Below, piece after piece: positions 50,735-62,733 of a DNA stretch of 64,000 nt. Under the pieces are notes generated by a model. The model had not been told where the DNA came from. It was given only the letters and a program-made list of their open reading frames with translations, and ran no database searches. Both the position numbers and the translations under genes were made by a program. The stretch is from NCBI GenBank assembly GCA_021773235.1, contig JAJFKL010000030.1, positions 186,001 through 250,000 of the forward strand. The letters are read 5' to 3'. This DNA comes from Gammaproteobacteria bacterium. Lineage in GTDB: Bacteria > Pseudomonadota > Gammaproteobacteria > Eutrophobiales > Eutrophobiaceae. Position 1 is the first letter of the stretch, and every line of letters starts with the position of its first letter.

Positions 50735-51582
50735 TGGAACGAATAGAAAAAATAAACGCGCTTCGGGAGAAGTTAGACTCAGTACGCAAAGCCGATAAGA
50801 AAATTGCTCTGGTCCCTACCATGGGTAATTTGCATGAAGGACATCTCTCTCTAGTAAAACAGGCACAATCATTAGCTGACTATGTTGTCGTTAGTATCTT
50901 TGTAAATCCAACGCAATTTGTAGCCGGCGAAGATTTTGATAACTATCCACGTACACTAGATGCCGACCTCGAATATTTGAAACGTTTAAATGTCGACCTT
51001 GTTTTTATACCTGACATGGGTGAGGTTTATCCTGATGATGTTCAGCTTACAACAGAGGTGATCGTACCCGAGCTTGATTCAATCTATTGTGGTGAATATC
51101 GGCCCGGACATTTTAAAGGTGTGGCAACGGTAGTATGTAAACTATTTAATATTGTTCAGCCGGATATTGCTGTGTTTGGTGAAAAAGATTATCAGCAATT
51201 ATTAGTTATACGTAGTTTGGTAAAAAACCTTAACTTACCCATAAATATTTATGGAGCGGTTACACTGCGTGAAACGGACGGATTAGCAATGAGTTCCCGT
51301 AATGTGTATCTGAATGAGGCTGAACGCCAAAAAGCGCCATTTTTATATAAAGCTATAATGGAGGTAGCTGAATCACTAAAAAGAGGCGAATCAAATTATG
51401 AAAATCTCGAAAAAAATGCGATTTCATCATTAAAAGAAGCTGGATTTAATCCGGAATATTTCAGTATATGCGATTCAAAAACACTAAAATTACCTATAAA
51501 TCAAGGGCTTGTGATTTTAGCGGCGGCATGGCTAGGAAAAGCTCGATTAATTGACAATGTTGCAGTGCAATCCTATGATTGA
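50734..51582 (+). CDS. panC: Pantoate-beta-alanine ligase
   Basis: [32 protein letters not shown]. Confidence 0.97.
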   Translation: MERIEKINALREKLDSVRKADKKIALVPTMGNLHEGHLSLVKQAQSLADYVVVSIFVNPTQFVAGEDFDNYPRTLDADLEYLKRLNVDLVFIPDMGEVYPDDVQLTTEVIVPELDSIYCGEYRPGHFKGVATVVCKLFNIVQPDIAVFGEKDYQQLLVIRSLVKNLNLPINIYGAVTLRETDGLAMSSRNVYLNEAERQKAPFLYKAIMEVAESLKRGESNYENLEKNAISSLKEAGFNPEYFSICDSKTLKLPINQGLVILAAAWLGKARLIDNVAVQSYD

Positions 51583-51638
51583 CCTCCTTTCGATCTCGGG
51601 TAATATCCGGATTTAAATCGACAAGCTTAAAGAAAATT

Positions 51639-52019
51639 ATGGAAATTACGGTTTTAAAAACAAAATTACATCAAGCCTGTGTTACACATGCTGAACTTGA
51701 ATACGATGGGTCTTGTGCCATAGATGGTGTCTTGCTTGATAAAGCTGGAATCCATGAATACGAGCAAATCGATATCTATAATATTACTAATGGTGAGCGT
51801 TTTACGACCTATGCTATTAGAGCTGAAGAAAATTCACGCATAATATCTGTGAACGGCGCTGCCGCACATAAAGCCAACCCGGGTGACCGCGTTATTATTT
51901 GTGCTTATGGTCGGATTAATGAGAATGAGGTAAGTAAATTTAAACCAACGCTTATCTATCTAGATGAAGAGAATAATATTACCCGCGTAAAAGACCATAT
52001 CCCGGTACAAGCTGCCTAA
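51639..52019 (+). CDS. panD: Aspartate 1-decarboxylase
   Basis: Start [29 protein letters not shown], with the GS cleavage site; track ORF 51579 includes an upstream extension. Confidence 0.95.
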   Translation: MEITVLKTKLHQACVTHAELEYDGSCAIDGVLLDKAGIHEYEQIDIYNITNGERFTTYAIRAEENSRIISVNGAAAHKANPGDRVIICAYGRINENEVSKFKPTLIYLDEENNITRVKDHIPVQAA

Positions 52020-52020
52020 G

Positions 52021-52542
52021 TTAGTTCTCTTTATCGTTTTCCGGTTTTTTTTTCAATTTTCTTTGCAAGGTGCGTCTGTGCATGCCTAGCTGGCGTGCTG
52101 CATTCGAAATATTACCATCACATGCATTGAGTATTCCTTGAATATGATTCCATTCAACTTGATGTAGTGGTTTTGCTTTATCGAGAGTGTCTTCTCTTTC
52201 TTTATTGAACATCTCGATAATTTCATCTGTGTCGGCAGGCTTGGTTAGATAATTAATAGCGCCAAGTTTTATCGCTTTTACCGCAGTATTGATACTGGCA
52301 TAGCCGGTAAGTACAACAATTCGAATGTTGGGACATAGAGTGCATAGTTTTGGAATTAAAGTTAATCCAGAACCTCTAGGCATATTCAGATCAACAATAG
52401 CAAACTCAAAATTATTTTCTTTCGCAATATTTTCAGCCTCAATAATATTTTCGGCACATTTTACCTCATAACCGCGTTTTATCAGTGCTTTCGATAAGAC
52501 TCCTCGTAAGGTTATATCATCATCTACCAGTAGTAAGTTCAT
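52021..52542 (-). CDS. Response regulator of the RegA/PrrA/ActR family
   Basis: LLVDDDITLRGVLSKAL; C-terminal Fis-type HTH NISNAARQLGMHRRTLQRKLKKK. Confidence 0.88.
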   Translation of the reverse strand: MNLLLVDDDITLRGVLSKALIKRGYEVKCAENIIEAENIAKENNFEFAIVDLNMPRGSGLTLIPKLCTLCPNIRIVVLTGYASINTAVKAIKLGAINYLTKPADTDEIIEMFNKEREDTLDKAKPLHQVEWNHIQGILNACDGNISNAARQLGMHRRTLQRKLKKKPENDKEN

Positions 52543-53789
52543 TGTTTAGTATCAGCCAGTAATATAGAAAGTGGAATAGTGATATTGATGGTTGTTCCCT
52601 CGCCTTCACTTTCAATTGAGAGTGTGCCACCAAACCGTTCGATTGTTGTTTTCGATAGAAATAGGCCAATACCCATGCCTTTCTCTATGCCACTTCCAGA
52701 AACAATACTGTTGCCTATATGCGCCAAAATATTTTTATCTATACCGTGACCGTTATCTTTTATGCAGATGGTAAGTTCAACATTATTCCAGTTAGAAATA
52801 ACCATTATTCTTGACGGTGAGGCTTGCGCGCTATTTACTAAAATATTGGTAATCGCGTAAGTTAAGCTTCGATCGATAACAATATTTGGGGAGCTGTCCC
52901 CATTATCAAATTGTTTAATGACTTCTATATCAGTCAGTCCACTCTCCCATTCATCAATTAGCTCAACCAGAAAGTCTTTTAATGGTAGCTTCATGCCTGA
53001 ATCTGCTTGTAACTCGCCAGCATCTTTTGCCATCTTGGAAATAATAGATTTACACCGTGAAATTTGGCTTTTTAGTAATGCTACATCATCTGCTAGGCCA
53101 CTATTTTTGTCAGAATACTCATTCTCCATCTCACTAGTAAGTATAGCTATAGTTGCTAATGGCGTTCCTAGTTCATGAGCAGTGTTTGCGGCCAAGGTAC
53201 CTAAGGCAATTATTTGTTCATTTCGTAGTGATGCTTCTCTTGCCTCAGCAAGTAGTTGTTGGTGCTCTCGTAGGTTTGAGGAAATGCGTGAAACAAAATA
53301 AGCAATTAAGCACACACTCAAAATAAAGCCATACCACATACCCCAAAGATGCAAATTAACAGTCTCATCATGATGTTGATGATTGCTTAAAGGAACCTGA
53401 AAAAACATCAACGTTGTGTAGCTTGTAATAGTCAATAGAGTAAGAGACCAGGTATAACGACGTGGCAAACTTGCGGAGGAAAAAATCACAGGAATAACAA
53501 ATAATGAGATTAACGGATTAGCAGATCCGCCTGAATAGTAAATCAACAGAGATAAGGTAATGATGTCGAATAGTAATTGAGCAAGAAATGATTTCTTTGA
53601 AACACTATTTTGCTTTTTTAGATAGAACCACGAGTAAAACGTAATAATTAATGATATGACTACGATACTGCAAATTGGTATTAAGGGTAGAGATGTCGAT
53701 GTGACAAATTTCAAATAAATAAAGACGATAATAATCCCGAATAGGCTGAATAATCGGATTAGTAGCAGGTATCTGAAATTTTCTATCAT
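52539..53789 (-). CDS. Sensor histidine kinase of the RegB/PrrB/ActS family
   Basis: GGSANP membrane motif (GGxxNP), LAANTAHELGTPLATI H-box. Confidence 0.88.
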   Translation of the reverse strand: MIENFRYLLLIRLFSLFGIIIVFIYLKFVTSTSLPLIPICSIVVISLIITFYSWFYLKKQNSVSKKSFLAQLLFDIITLSLLIYYSGGSANPLISLFVIPVIFSSASLPRRYTWSLTLLTITSYTTLMFFQVPLSNHQHHDETVNLHLWGMWYGFILSVCLIAYFVSRISSNLREHQQLLAEAREASLRNEQIIALGTLAANTAHELGTPLATIAILTSEMENEYSDKNSGLADDVALLKSQISRCKSIISKMAKDAGELQADSGMKLPLKDFLVELIDEWESGLTDIEVIKQFDNGDSSPNIVIDRSLTYAITNILVNSAQASPSRIMVISNWNNVELTICIKDNGHGIDKNILAHIGNSIVSGSGIEKGMGIGLFLSKTTIERFGGTLSIESEGEGTTINITIPLSILLADTKQ

Positions 53790-53813
53790 TATGACAGGTT
53801 AGAAAAAATTGCG

Positions 53814-53854
53814 AAAAAAAACCAGCTGTATCTAGTTAGAAAATACAGCTGGTT
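53814..53854 (-). terminator. Rho-independent terminator downstream of the cytochrome c gene
   Basis: Minus strand AACCAGCTGTAT-TTTCTAACTAG-ATACAGCTGGTTTTTTTT. Confidence 0.85.
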
Positions 53855-53933
53855 GTCATATCAAAAAAACAAAAATTGGAGATGATTATTTTCTGGATAT
53901 AAGATTAAAGCATTATCTATGCTTGCCCCTGAA

Positions 53934-54338
53934 TTACTTGCCTAAGGGCATCTTGATCAAGTTGCCAGGGCCGAGAACGTCATCACCACGTGCAACCAGA
54001 TAAGCGTATAGGTTTTCCAAATTATCCATTACTCGCTTATTGGTTTTATGGGGACGCATCATTGTGCCGGATTTACCATTAGTCACAATATTAAAAAAAT
54101 CATCTTTGCTTAATTTTTGAGTTACGCTTTGACCAAGGTTGGGACCAACAGCACCAATTCCGCCTTTACCATGGCAGGTGCCACAACCGCCGCCATTATA
54201 TGTTTTCCAGCCTTCCATTGCGTTGGCGCTGATGCTTCCGTCAACCACTTGATAGGGCTTTTCGTCTCCCGCAATAGCGGAAAAAGAAATCATGCTTGCC
54301 ATTGAGCTGATAGCAATTGATTTAATTAATTTGTTCAT
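53934..54338 (-). CDS. Periplasmic class I cytochrome c
   Basis: GGGCGTCHGKGGIGAVGPNL (CXXCH), distal Met; signal peptide beginning MNKLIKSIAIS (track ORF extends to 54416). Confidence 0.9.
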   Translation of the reverse strand: MNKLIKSIAISSMASMISFSAIAGDEKPYQVVDGSISANAMEGWKTYNGGGCGTCHGKGGIGAVGPNLGQSVTQKLSKDDFFNIVTNGKSGTMMRPHKTNKRVMDNLENLYAYLVARGDDVLGPGNLIKMPLGK

Positions 54339-54472
54339 AAATATTCCTCTTGCTAGATTCTTTATCTGTTTATTATATTTTGGACAGTAGAATACATAAA
54401 TAATCGGCATAAACAATGTGGCAGAATGTCACAGCTATTTCATGATTCTAGTGTTAATGTTAGATACATATT

Positions 54473-55234
54473 ATGAGAAAAAATTCAAAAAAAGCAGGCG
54501 TTATTATCATTGGTAATGAAATATTGTCAGGTCGTACTCAAGATCTAAATATTGCATATATTGGTAAAAACCTTGAGAAGCTTGGAATTATTTTAGCCGA
54601 AGTTATCGTTATTCCAGATGTTGAAGACACAATCATTGAAAGAGTAAGGTCTTACTCGGATAAATTTGATTACGTTTTTACGACAGGCGGTATCGGTCCA
54701 ACGCATGACGATATCACCACAGCGTCTATTGCTAAGGCGTTTTCTGTAAAACTTATACGTCACCCTGATGCTGTCGCTACCATGGAAGGCTACTATGATC
54801 CGGGGAACTTAACCGAAGCGCGATTAAAGATGGCTGATATTCCAGAAGGCGCGACGCTTATTGATAACCCAGTTAGTGGCGCACCTGGCATACAGCTCGA
54901 AAATGTTTTTATCATGGCGGGTGTTCCCGAAATTATGCAAGCGATGCTCGATGGCTTGGCAGAAAGATTGATTGGTGGTCCTCCGATTTTAACAGCGAGT
55001 GTCAGTACTAATTTGACGGAGAGTAAACTCGCAGCAGGGATGACCAAGATTCAGGATGAATGTACAGAAGTAAGTATCGGTAGTTACCCCTACTTCAAGC
55101 GTCGCAAGCTAGGTGTAAATATTGTGTTACGTTCTACTGATAAAATATTACTATTAGAACAGCTAGCATTAATAACAACACTTATTGAAGAAACAAAAGG
55201 TATTGTTATTGAAACAATAACGCCTGAGACATAA
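54473..55234 (+). CDS. CinA/MoaB-like molybdopterin-binding domain protein
   Basis: AGVIIIGNEILSGRTQDLN; FTTGGIGPTHDDIT. Confidence 0.92.
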   Translation: MRKNSKKAGVIIIGNEILSGRTQDLNIAYIGKNLEKLGIILAEVIVIPDVEDTIIERVRSYSDKFDYVFTTGGIGPTHDDITTASIAKAFSVKLIRHPDAVATMEGYYDPGNLTEARLKMADIPEGATLIDNPVSGAPGIQLENVFIMAGVPEIMQAMLDGLAERLIGGPPILTASVSTNLTESKLAAGMTKIQDECTEVSIGSYPYFKRRKLGVNIVLRSTDKILLLEQLALITTLIEETKGIVIETITPET

Positions 55235-55243
55235 GGACAACTC

Positions 55244-56101
55244 ATGAATAAAGCACTCTACTTATCATCAATGGTCATAGCTTTTGTTGCCGTCCATGTA
55301 CAAGCCAAATCCAGTGATGTGGATATGGTGGACAATGAAAAAATTGCTGAACAGCGACTGAATCTTGCTAAAAACACTGAGGGGAAAGGATTTGGTCCTC
55401 AATCCCCGCGTAATATTGATTCTGCTGTAGGCAATAATAAGCGCATATTCAGTTCAGCACCGGCATCCAGTGAAATGAATTTATGCAATATACACTTTCA
55501 TAAAAATGCAGAGCATGCGGGCGGCCAATTTGATAAATACGCGGGCAACGGTGATGGTCACGGATTTCAGACTGGATACCAGTATTCAGGAGAATTAAGT
55601 ACGGGTGAATCGAAGCTTGTTAAAGCGGAGATGTGTCCAAGCAAGCATGGTGGTCTTGAGTCTGGAGATACTGTCGAAATTCATTATGTGCATTCATCAG
55701 CTAAGGTAAAACCAGGCGCTACTTTAGGTGCTTGTCTTAGTGACGCGATTAAAAATCCTCAATTACGTGTAGAAGCTCAGGTGTATGTGTTGGTTAATGA
55801 TAGCAATGCTCTGGATTTTGCTGAGTTGACTAAGGTGGGTCAAAAAGAGGGTGTTTATCAAGCGATGAACATTCCAAGTAATACAGGCGCTCCAATTATA
55901 TATGAAGGCTCGACTACGGGGCCTGGCTACAATGAGACTGGTTCGCCGTTACAGGTAACCTGGAGTGTTCGACCTAATGTTGCCAAGGTTAATATAGAAA
56001 CCGTTGGTGAATGGTGTAAAGATAATATTTTCAAAGAAGATCATGCACATGGTGTTAGAAACCTTGTTACTAATCCAGATCTTCTTTCTCCCATCAAATA
56101 A
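55244..56101 (+). CDS. Delta-class carbonic anhydrase-like exported protein
   Basis: Signal peptide; MNLCNIHFHKNAEHAGGQF; VEIHYVHSSAKVKPGATLGACLSD metal-ligand-like His motifs. Confidence 0.85.
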   Translation: MNKALYLSSMVIAFVAVHVQAKSSDVDMVDNEKIAEQRLNLAKNTEGKGFGPQSPRNIDSAVGNNKRIFSSAPASSEMNLCNIHFHKNAEHAGGQFDKYAGNGDGHGFQTGYQYSGELSTGESKLVKAEMCPSKHGGLESGDTVEIHYVHSSAKVKPGATLGACLSDAIKNPQLRVEAQVYVLVNDSNALDFAELTKVGQKEGVYQAMNIPSNTGAPIIYEGSTTGPGYNETGSPLQVTWSVRPNVAKVNIETVGEWCKDNIFKEDHAHGVRNLVTNPDLLSPIK

Positions 56102-56204
56102 TTATCTGACATTTAAGAATTAGCATTCCTAACAAGCAAAATCAGTCGGCTACAAAATGCGGCGGCTGATTTTGGCTTTATATTCTACTAATAAGAGAAT
56201 CAAG

Positions 56205-56290
56205 ATGGTGCCGAGGGCGAGAATCGAACTCGCACTTCCGAAGAAACCGGATTTTGAATCCGGCGCGTCTACCAATTCCGCCACCCCGGC
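56205..56290 (-). tRNA. tRNA-Leu (anticodon CAA), CCA encoded
   Basis: Minus strand GCCGGGGTGGCGGAATTGGTAGACGCGCCGGATTCAAAATCCGG...GCCCTCGGCACCA. Confidence 0.95.
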
Positions 56291-56378
56291 TTTGAAGTAC
56301 AGATAAGCAGGCGGCAAGTATAAGGAAAGTCTGCGCAGGGTCAAACATTAAGCTGTTTTTCTGCTAACATCGCGCGCC

Positions 56379-58531
<2,153 letters not shown>

Positions 58532-58533
58532 TA

Positions 58534-59427
58534 ATGGCAACTATTTTTGAACGACTGCCGATACTCGGTGTGGGTGCCAGTTTAAGCCTCTCTTCGAAAC
58601 CTGATCCGGTAACATTGGTAAAGGCACAAGGTGGTCCAAGTTTTGTCGAGTATGCCGGGTTGGTTGATGTCGATGCCGTCATCGATGAAGTTGAACGTTT
58701 GCATGCAGCAGGCGCACCGGTTTTATATCACCCTTCTTATATTAATTTTTGTGGCTCTTTTCCGAATTCAAAAGACTGGTTGGAAGCAACTGCTGAACAT
58801 ATTTCTAAAGTTAACTCTGCCTGGTTTGCCCAAGACGTTGCGTATTGTTTTTGGGAACAGGGCGCTGCCTATTCAACTTCATTGGGATATTTTGTTCCAC
58901 CTGTCTTTAATCAGGCCTCATTAGATCGGGCGATTGAACGCGTTAAAGAAGTGCAGTCTATAGTGCCGGTTACCGTTACAGTCGAACCGCCACCGCTGAC
59001 ATTTTATGCCGGTTCGATGGACTTGTTTACCTTCTTTGGTGAGCTGGCAGAACGCACCGACTGTGCCATCTTATTAGATATGGGGCATCTGGTTTCGTAT
59101 GAGATGGCGAGCGGCAGGAAAGTAAAAGACGCTATCGAGCAGTTACCGTGCGAACGTGTCATAGAAATTCATATTGCCGGTGGTCGTTTAAAGCAAGCTG
59201 CCGATGGTCCAATCTATGTCGATGCGCATGAAACGGCCATTCTTGATGAAACATGGGGCATGTTAGAAGCAATGTTACCTGAACTACCTAATGTCAAAGC
59301 CGTCTGTTATGAATGCGAAGGCGTACAAGAAAGCAGTGTGCTACCCACGCTTAAAAAGATACGTCGTTTGGTAAAAGAACATAGCGCAAGCAATGAACTC
59401 ATAAAAAGTTTGGATAACAAGGCATGA
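58534..59427 (+). CDS. DUF692 / MNIO family protein (multinuclear iron oxidase, RiPP-modifying type)
   Basis: ILGVGASLSLSS; HPSYINFCG; VTVEPPPLTFYAGSMDLFTFFGEL; LLDMGHL; EIHIAGG. Confidence 0.85.
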   Translation: MATIFERLPILGVGASLSLSSKPDPVTLVKAQGGPSFVEYAGLVDVDAVIDEVERLHAAGAPVLYHPSYINFCGSFPNSKDWLEATAEHISKVNSAWFAQDVAYCFWEQGAAYSTSLGYFVPPVFNQASLDRAIERVKEVQSIVPVTVTVEPPPLTFYAGSMDLFTFFGELAERTDCAILLDMGHLVSYEMASGRKVKDAIEQLPCERVIEIHIAGGRLKQAADGPIYVDAHETAILDETWGMLEAMLPELPNVKAVCYECEGVQESSVLPTLKKIRRLVKEHSASNELIKSLDNKA

Positions 59428-60341
59428 GTTTCGAACAACAAGAACGGGTGTTGTTTGAACTATTGTTTAATCGTCAATTGCGCGATCAATTTTGTAATGA
59501 CCAATCTGTTGCCTTAAAAGATTATGATCTTGATGAAGCGGAACAAAACGACTTAAAAGCAATCCGCCCAGAGGCATTGCAATTGGATGCAGCAATGCGC
59601 GCGGATTTAATTCTGTCGCATATCTGTAAAACATTCCCCATTAGTTTCAGTGTTACATCATCTATAAGTAATGGTCTCGATACCTTAAAAAAACTGATCG
59701 ATATTACGACTATGCAAACAAAGCCTATCGAACGAGCAACCATGTTCGGCAATCGTTTGGGTCAGCACTATCCAAACTTTTCTTTTTCATCAGAGTCGGA
59801 AAGAGATATTGCCAAAGCTATATTGGAAGCAGAACTGGGTCTGGTCTGGACAGGTGCTTCCTTGAAACAAGTCGTTTTAGATAATGGTGAAGTTCCAGAC
59901 AACGAATCTAATTTGGAACAAGACTGGATAAATAAACCGATCAAGCTCGCCGCTTATGTCAGCGCATCAGTCTTGCCGCAGTCATTTGCAAAGATTAAGC
60001 AACGGCTGTGTAAAGTTGATGATGATTGTCTATGGCGGCATTTAAATAAAACGCCCTTATCAGCATCAATCAGAAAGAAAACTTTACAAACAAAAGAGCC
60101 GCGATTATTAGTGGCACGAGCGAAGCTCAGTCGAGCATCAAAATGTGAACCTGTCATCGAGCATAGCACTATGGAACTCAGCGAAGGTTTCGCGCCTTTA
60201 TTCCAGCATGTGAATGGGTCGATGAGTGTGGCGCAGATACTGGAACAACTTAAACAGATCGGTGCACAAGAACAGATGTTAGAAAGCATACAGATGGCGT
60301 TTCAGCAGTTGCTTGAAACTGGGATGTTGGGACATGGTTAG
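59424..60341 (+). CDS. MNIO partner protein; C-terminus resembles a PqqD-like RRE
   Basis: ATGA overlap with the MNIO gene; C-terminal LSEGFAPLFQHVNGSMSVAQILEQLKQIGAQEQMLESIQMAFQQLLETGML. Confidence 0.7.
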   Translation: MSFEQQERVLFELLFNRQLRDQFCNDQSVALKDYDLDEAEQNDLKAIRPEALQLDAAMRADLILSHICKTFPISFSVTSSISNGLDTLKKLIDITTMQTKPIERATMFGNRLGQHYPNFSFSSESERDIAKAILEAELGLVWTGASLKQVVLDNGEVPDNESNLEQDWINKPIKLAAYVSASVLPQSFAKIKQRLCKVDDDCLWRHLNKTPLSASIRKKTLQTKEPRLLVARAKLSRASKCEPVIEHSTMELSEGFAPLFQHVNGSMSVAQILEQLKQIGAQEQMLESIQMAFQQLLETGMLGHG

Positions 60342-60464
60342 ATAAAGGGCTGTTTCCTTGAATTCCAGATAATTAGCCCCATAAATCAATTAAGGCGTTA
60401 TCTTTACTGAATCTCAGCCAATTTATGGCATAATGCGCGCTTTTTAAACTCCGAGAACTTATCA

Positions 60465-60791
60465 ATGTTGGATTTTTTCGTTAGTAATGCATGGGCAGCA
60501 CCCGCACAACAGGAACCTGGTCTGGCCAGCTTTCTACCGCTAATTATATTATTTGCCGTTTTTTACTTTTTTCTTATACGTCCCCAGCTAAAACAGGCAA
60601 AACAGCACAAGGCGCTCGTTTCAGCCTTAGCCAAGGGCGATGAGATCGCCACAAATGGCGGAATACTCGGAAAAATAAAAGAGGTTGGTGATAACTTCCT
60701 TTTGGTAGAGATTGCAGAAGGCACAGATGTGAAGGTACAAAAACAGTCTGTCTCTGTTGTCATGCCGAAAGGCACACTAAAAACCCTTTAA
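60465..60791 (+). CDS. yajC: Preprotein translocase subunit YajC
   Basis: ILFAVFYFFLIRPQLKQAKQHKALVSALAKGDEIATNGGILGKI. Confidence 0.96.
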   Translation: MLDFFVSNAWAAPAQQEPGLASFLPLIILFAVFYFFLIRPQLKQAKQHKALVSALAKGDEIATNGGILGKIKEVGDNFLLVEIAEGTDVKVQKQSVSVVMPKGTLKTL

Positions 60792-60834
60792 GTTAAATTA
60801 TTAAAAATACATTACTTTTAAGTAGGCTATTGTC

Positions 60835-62694
60835 ATGAATCGTTATTCTCCCTGGAAATACAGTTTTATTATTATTCTGATTGGATTGGGAGTCTTGTTT
60901 GCACTGCCAAACTTGTATGACAAAGATCCATCGCTGCAAATATCTGCCTCTGGCGCATCTGAGGTCAGTGAATTAACTGAATTCCAGGTCAGCACCGCGC
61001 TAGAAGAGGCTCAGATACCGTTTAAGTCAATTAAGGTAGGCTTGGAAAATCTGACTATTCGATTTAATGATACCGAGACACAGCTGAAAGGAAAGACTGT
61101 CGTCGAAAAATCATTAGGCAGAAACTACTCTGTTGCGCTCAACTTAGCCCCGGCAACACCTGACTGGCTAGCCAAATTTGGTGCTGAACCCATGTTCCTG
61201 GGGCTCGATCTACGCGGAGGTGTTCATTTCTTGATGCAAGTGGATATGGAAGCGGCCGTTTCAAAGGCGGAAGACCGATATATGTCCGATTTGCGCAGCA
61301 TACTGCGAGAAAACAAAGTTCGTTATAAAACCATTACGCGTCATAAAACAGGTGGTTTATTGGTTCGTTTTAAAAATGATGATGAACGCAATAATGGACA
61401 GACACTAATCGAAGATGAGTTTCAGGAGCTTGATGTCACGGTTCTGGAAGCAGGTAGTGGTGAATCGCAACTGGTTGCCAAGTTAAAAGAACAAGTAGTA
61501 CTCGAAACGCAAAAGCTGGCCTTACAGCAAAATATTACAACACTCAGAAAGCGTGTAAACGAGTTGGGTGTTGCAGAACCGGTTATTCAACAGCAAGGTC
61601 TTAGTCGGGTCGTAGTACAGCTTCCCGGTGTGCAAGATACGGCAAAAGCAAAGAACATTTTGGGTGCTACCGCCACGCTTGAGTTCAGAATGGTCGATGA
61701 AGATCATATTGCGCAAGATGCTGTGGATGGCCGTGTTCCAGCAGGTTCTAAACTTTATTATCAACGTGGTGGTCAGCCTATCCTGTTAGAAAAACAGGTG
61801 ATGCTCACTGGTGATTCAATTATTGATGCGGCATCAGGTATCGATGGTTTGAGTGGGCAACCCAATGTGACCATTACCCTTGATGGTAAGGGTGCAAAAC
61901 GAATGAGCGCAGCGACGCGCGACAATGTGGGTAAACGACTCGCGGTTGTCTTCATAGAAAATAAAGTAGAAGTCGTTGAAGAAAATGGCGAGCTTGTTGA
62001 AAAGAAAGAAATCATAGAAGAAGTCATTAATGCGGCGGTCATCCGCGAGCAACTCGGAAAACGATTTCAAATTACCGGTCTTGAATCAACAAAAGAAGCA
62101 AGAACACTTGCATTATTGCTTCGTGCTGGCGCATTGGCAGCACCAATTTACATTATAGAAGAACGCACAGTTGGCCCAAGCTTAGGACAGGATAATATCG
62201 ATAAAGGTTTTAATTCAGTACTAATTGGGTTTGCACTGGTACTTGTGTTTATGGCTGTTTATTACAAGGTCTTTGGTCTTATCGCCAATGTTGCGCTTGC
62301 TTTAAACCTGGTCTTGATTGTTGCCTTGTTATCATTACTGCAAGCTACACTGACCTTACCAGGCATTGCCGGGATTGTATTGACGGTCGGTATGGCAGTT
62401 GATGCGAACGTGTTGATCTTTGAACGTATTCGAGAAGAAGTTCGTAACGGTAATTCACCGCAAGCAAGTATTCACGCTGGTTATGAAAAAGCATTCTCAA
62501 CAATTGCGGATGCAAACATCACAACTTTGATTGCGGCATTAGTCTTATTCAGTTTTGGTACCGGCCCTATTAAAGGTTTCGCTGTGACATTGTCATTGGG
62601 TATTTTGTCGTCAATGTTCACTGCCATTATGGTATCGCGTGGCTTAGTCAATTTAATCTATGGCGGACGTCGCATAGAGAAGTTGAAAATATAA
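60835..62694 (+). CDS. secD: Protein translocase subunit SecD
   Basis: FLGLDLRGGVHFLMQVD; TVGMAVDANVLIFERIREE. Confidence 0.97.
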   Translation: MNRYSPWKYSFIIILIGLGVLFALPNLYDKDPSLQISASGASEVSELTEFQVSTALEEAQIPFKSIKVGLENLTIRFNDTETQLKGKTVVEKSLGRNYSVALNLAPATPDWLAKFGAEPMFLGLDLRGGVHFLMQVDMEAAVSKAEDRYMSDLRSILRENKVRYKTITRHKTGGLLVRFKNDDERNNGQTLIEDEFQELDVTVLEAGSGESQLVAKLKEQVVLETQKLALQQNITTLRKRVNELGVAEPVIQQQGLSRVVVQLPGVQDTAKAKNILGATATLEFRMVDEDHIAQDAVDGRVPAGSKLYYQRGGQPILLEKQVMLTGDSIIDAASGIDGLSGQPNVTITLDGKGAKRMSAATRDNVGKRLAVVFIENKVEVVEENGELVEKKEIIEEVINAAVIREQLGKRFQITGLESTKEARTLALLLRAGALAAPIYIIEERTVGPSLGQDNIDKGFNSVLIGFALVLVFMAVYYKVFGLIANVALALNLVLIVALLSLLQATLTLPGIAGIVLTVGMAVDANVLIFERIREEVRNGNSPQASIHAGYEKAFSTIADANITTLIAALVLFSFGTGPIKGFAVTLSLGILSSMFTAIMVSRGLVNLIYGGRRIEKLKI

Positions 62695-62733
62695 AAAACT
62701 GAAATCCAGAACGTAACACGTAGAGAATTTATC

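Noticed and set aside
51579-51638. Upstream extension of the panD ORF
   Set aside because: Overlaps panC end and the conserved PanD start is [13 protein letters not shown] at 51639
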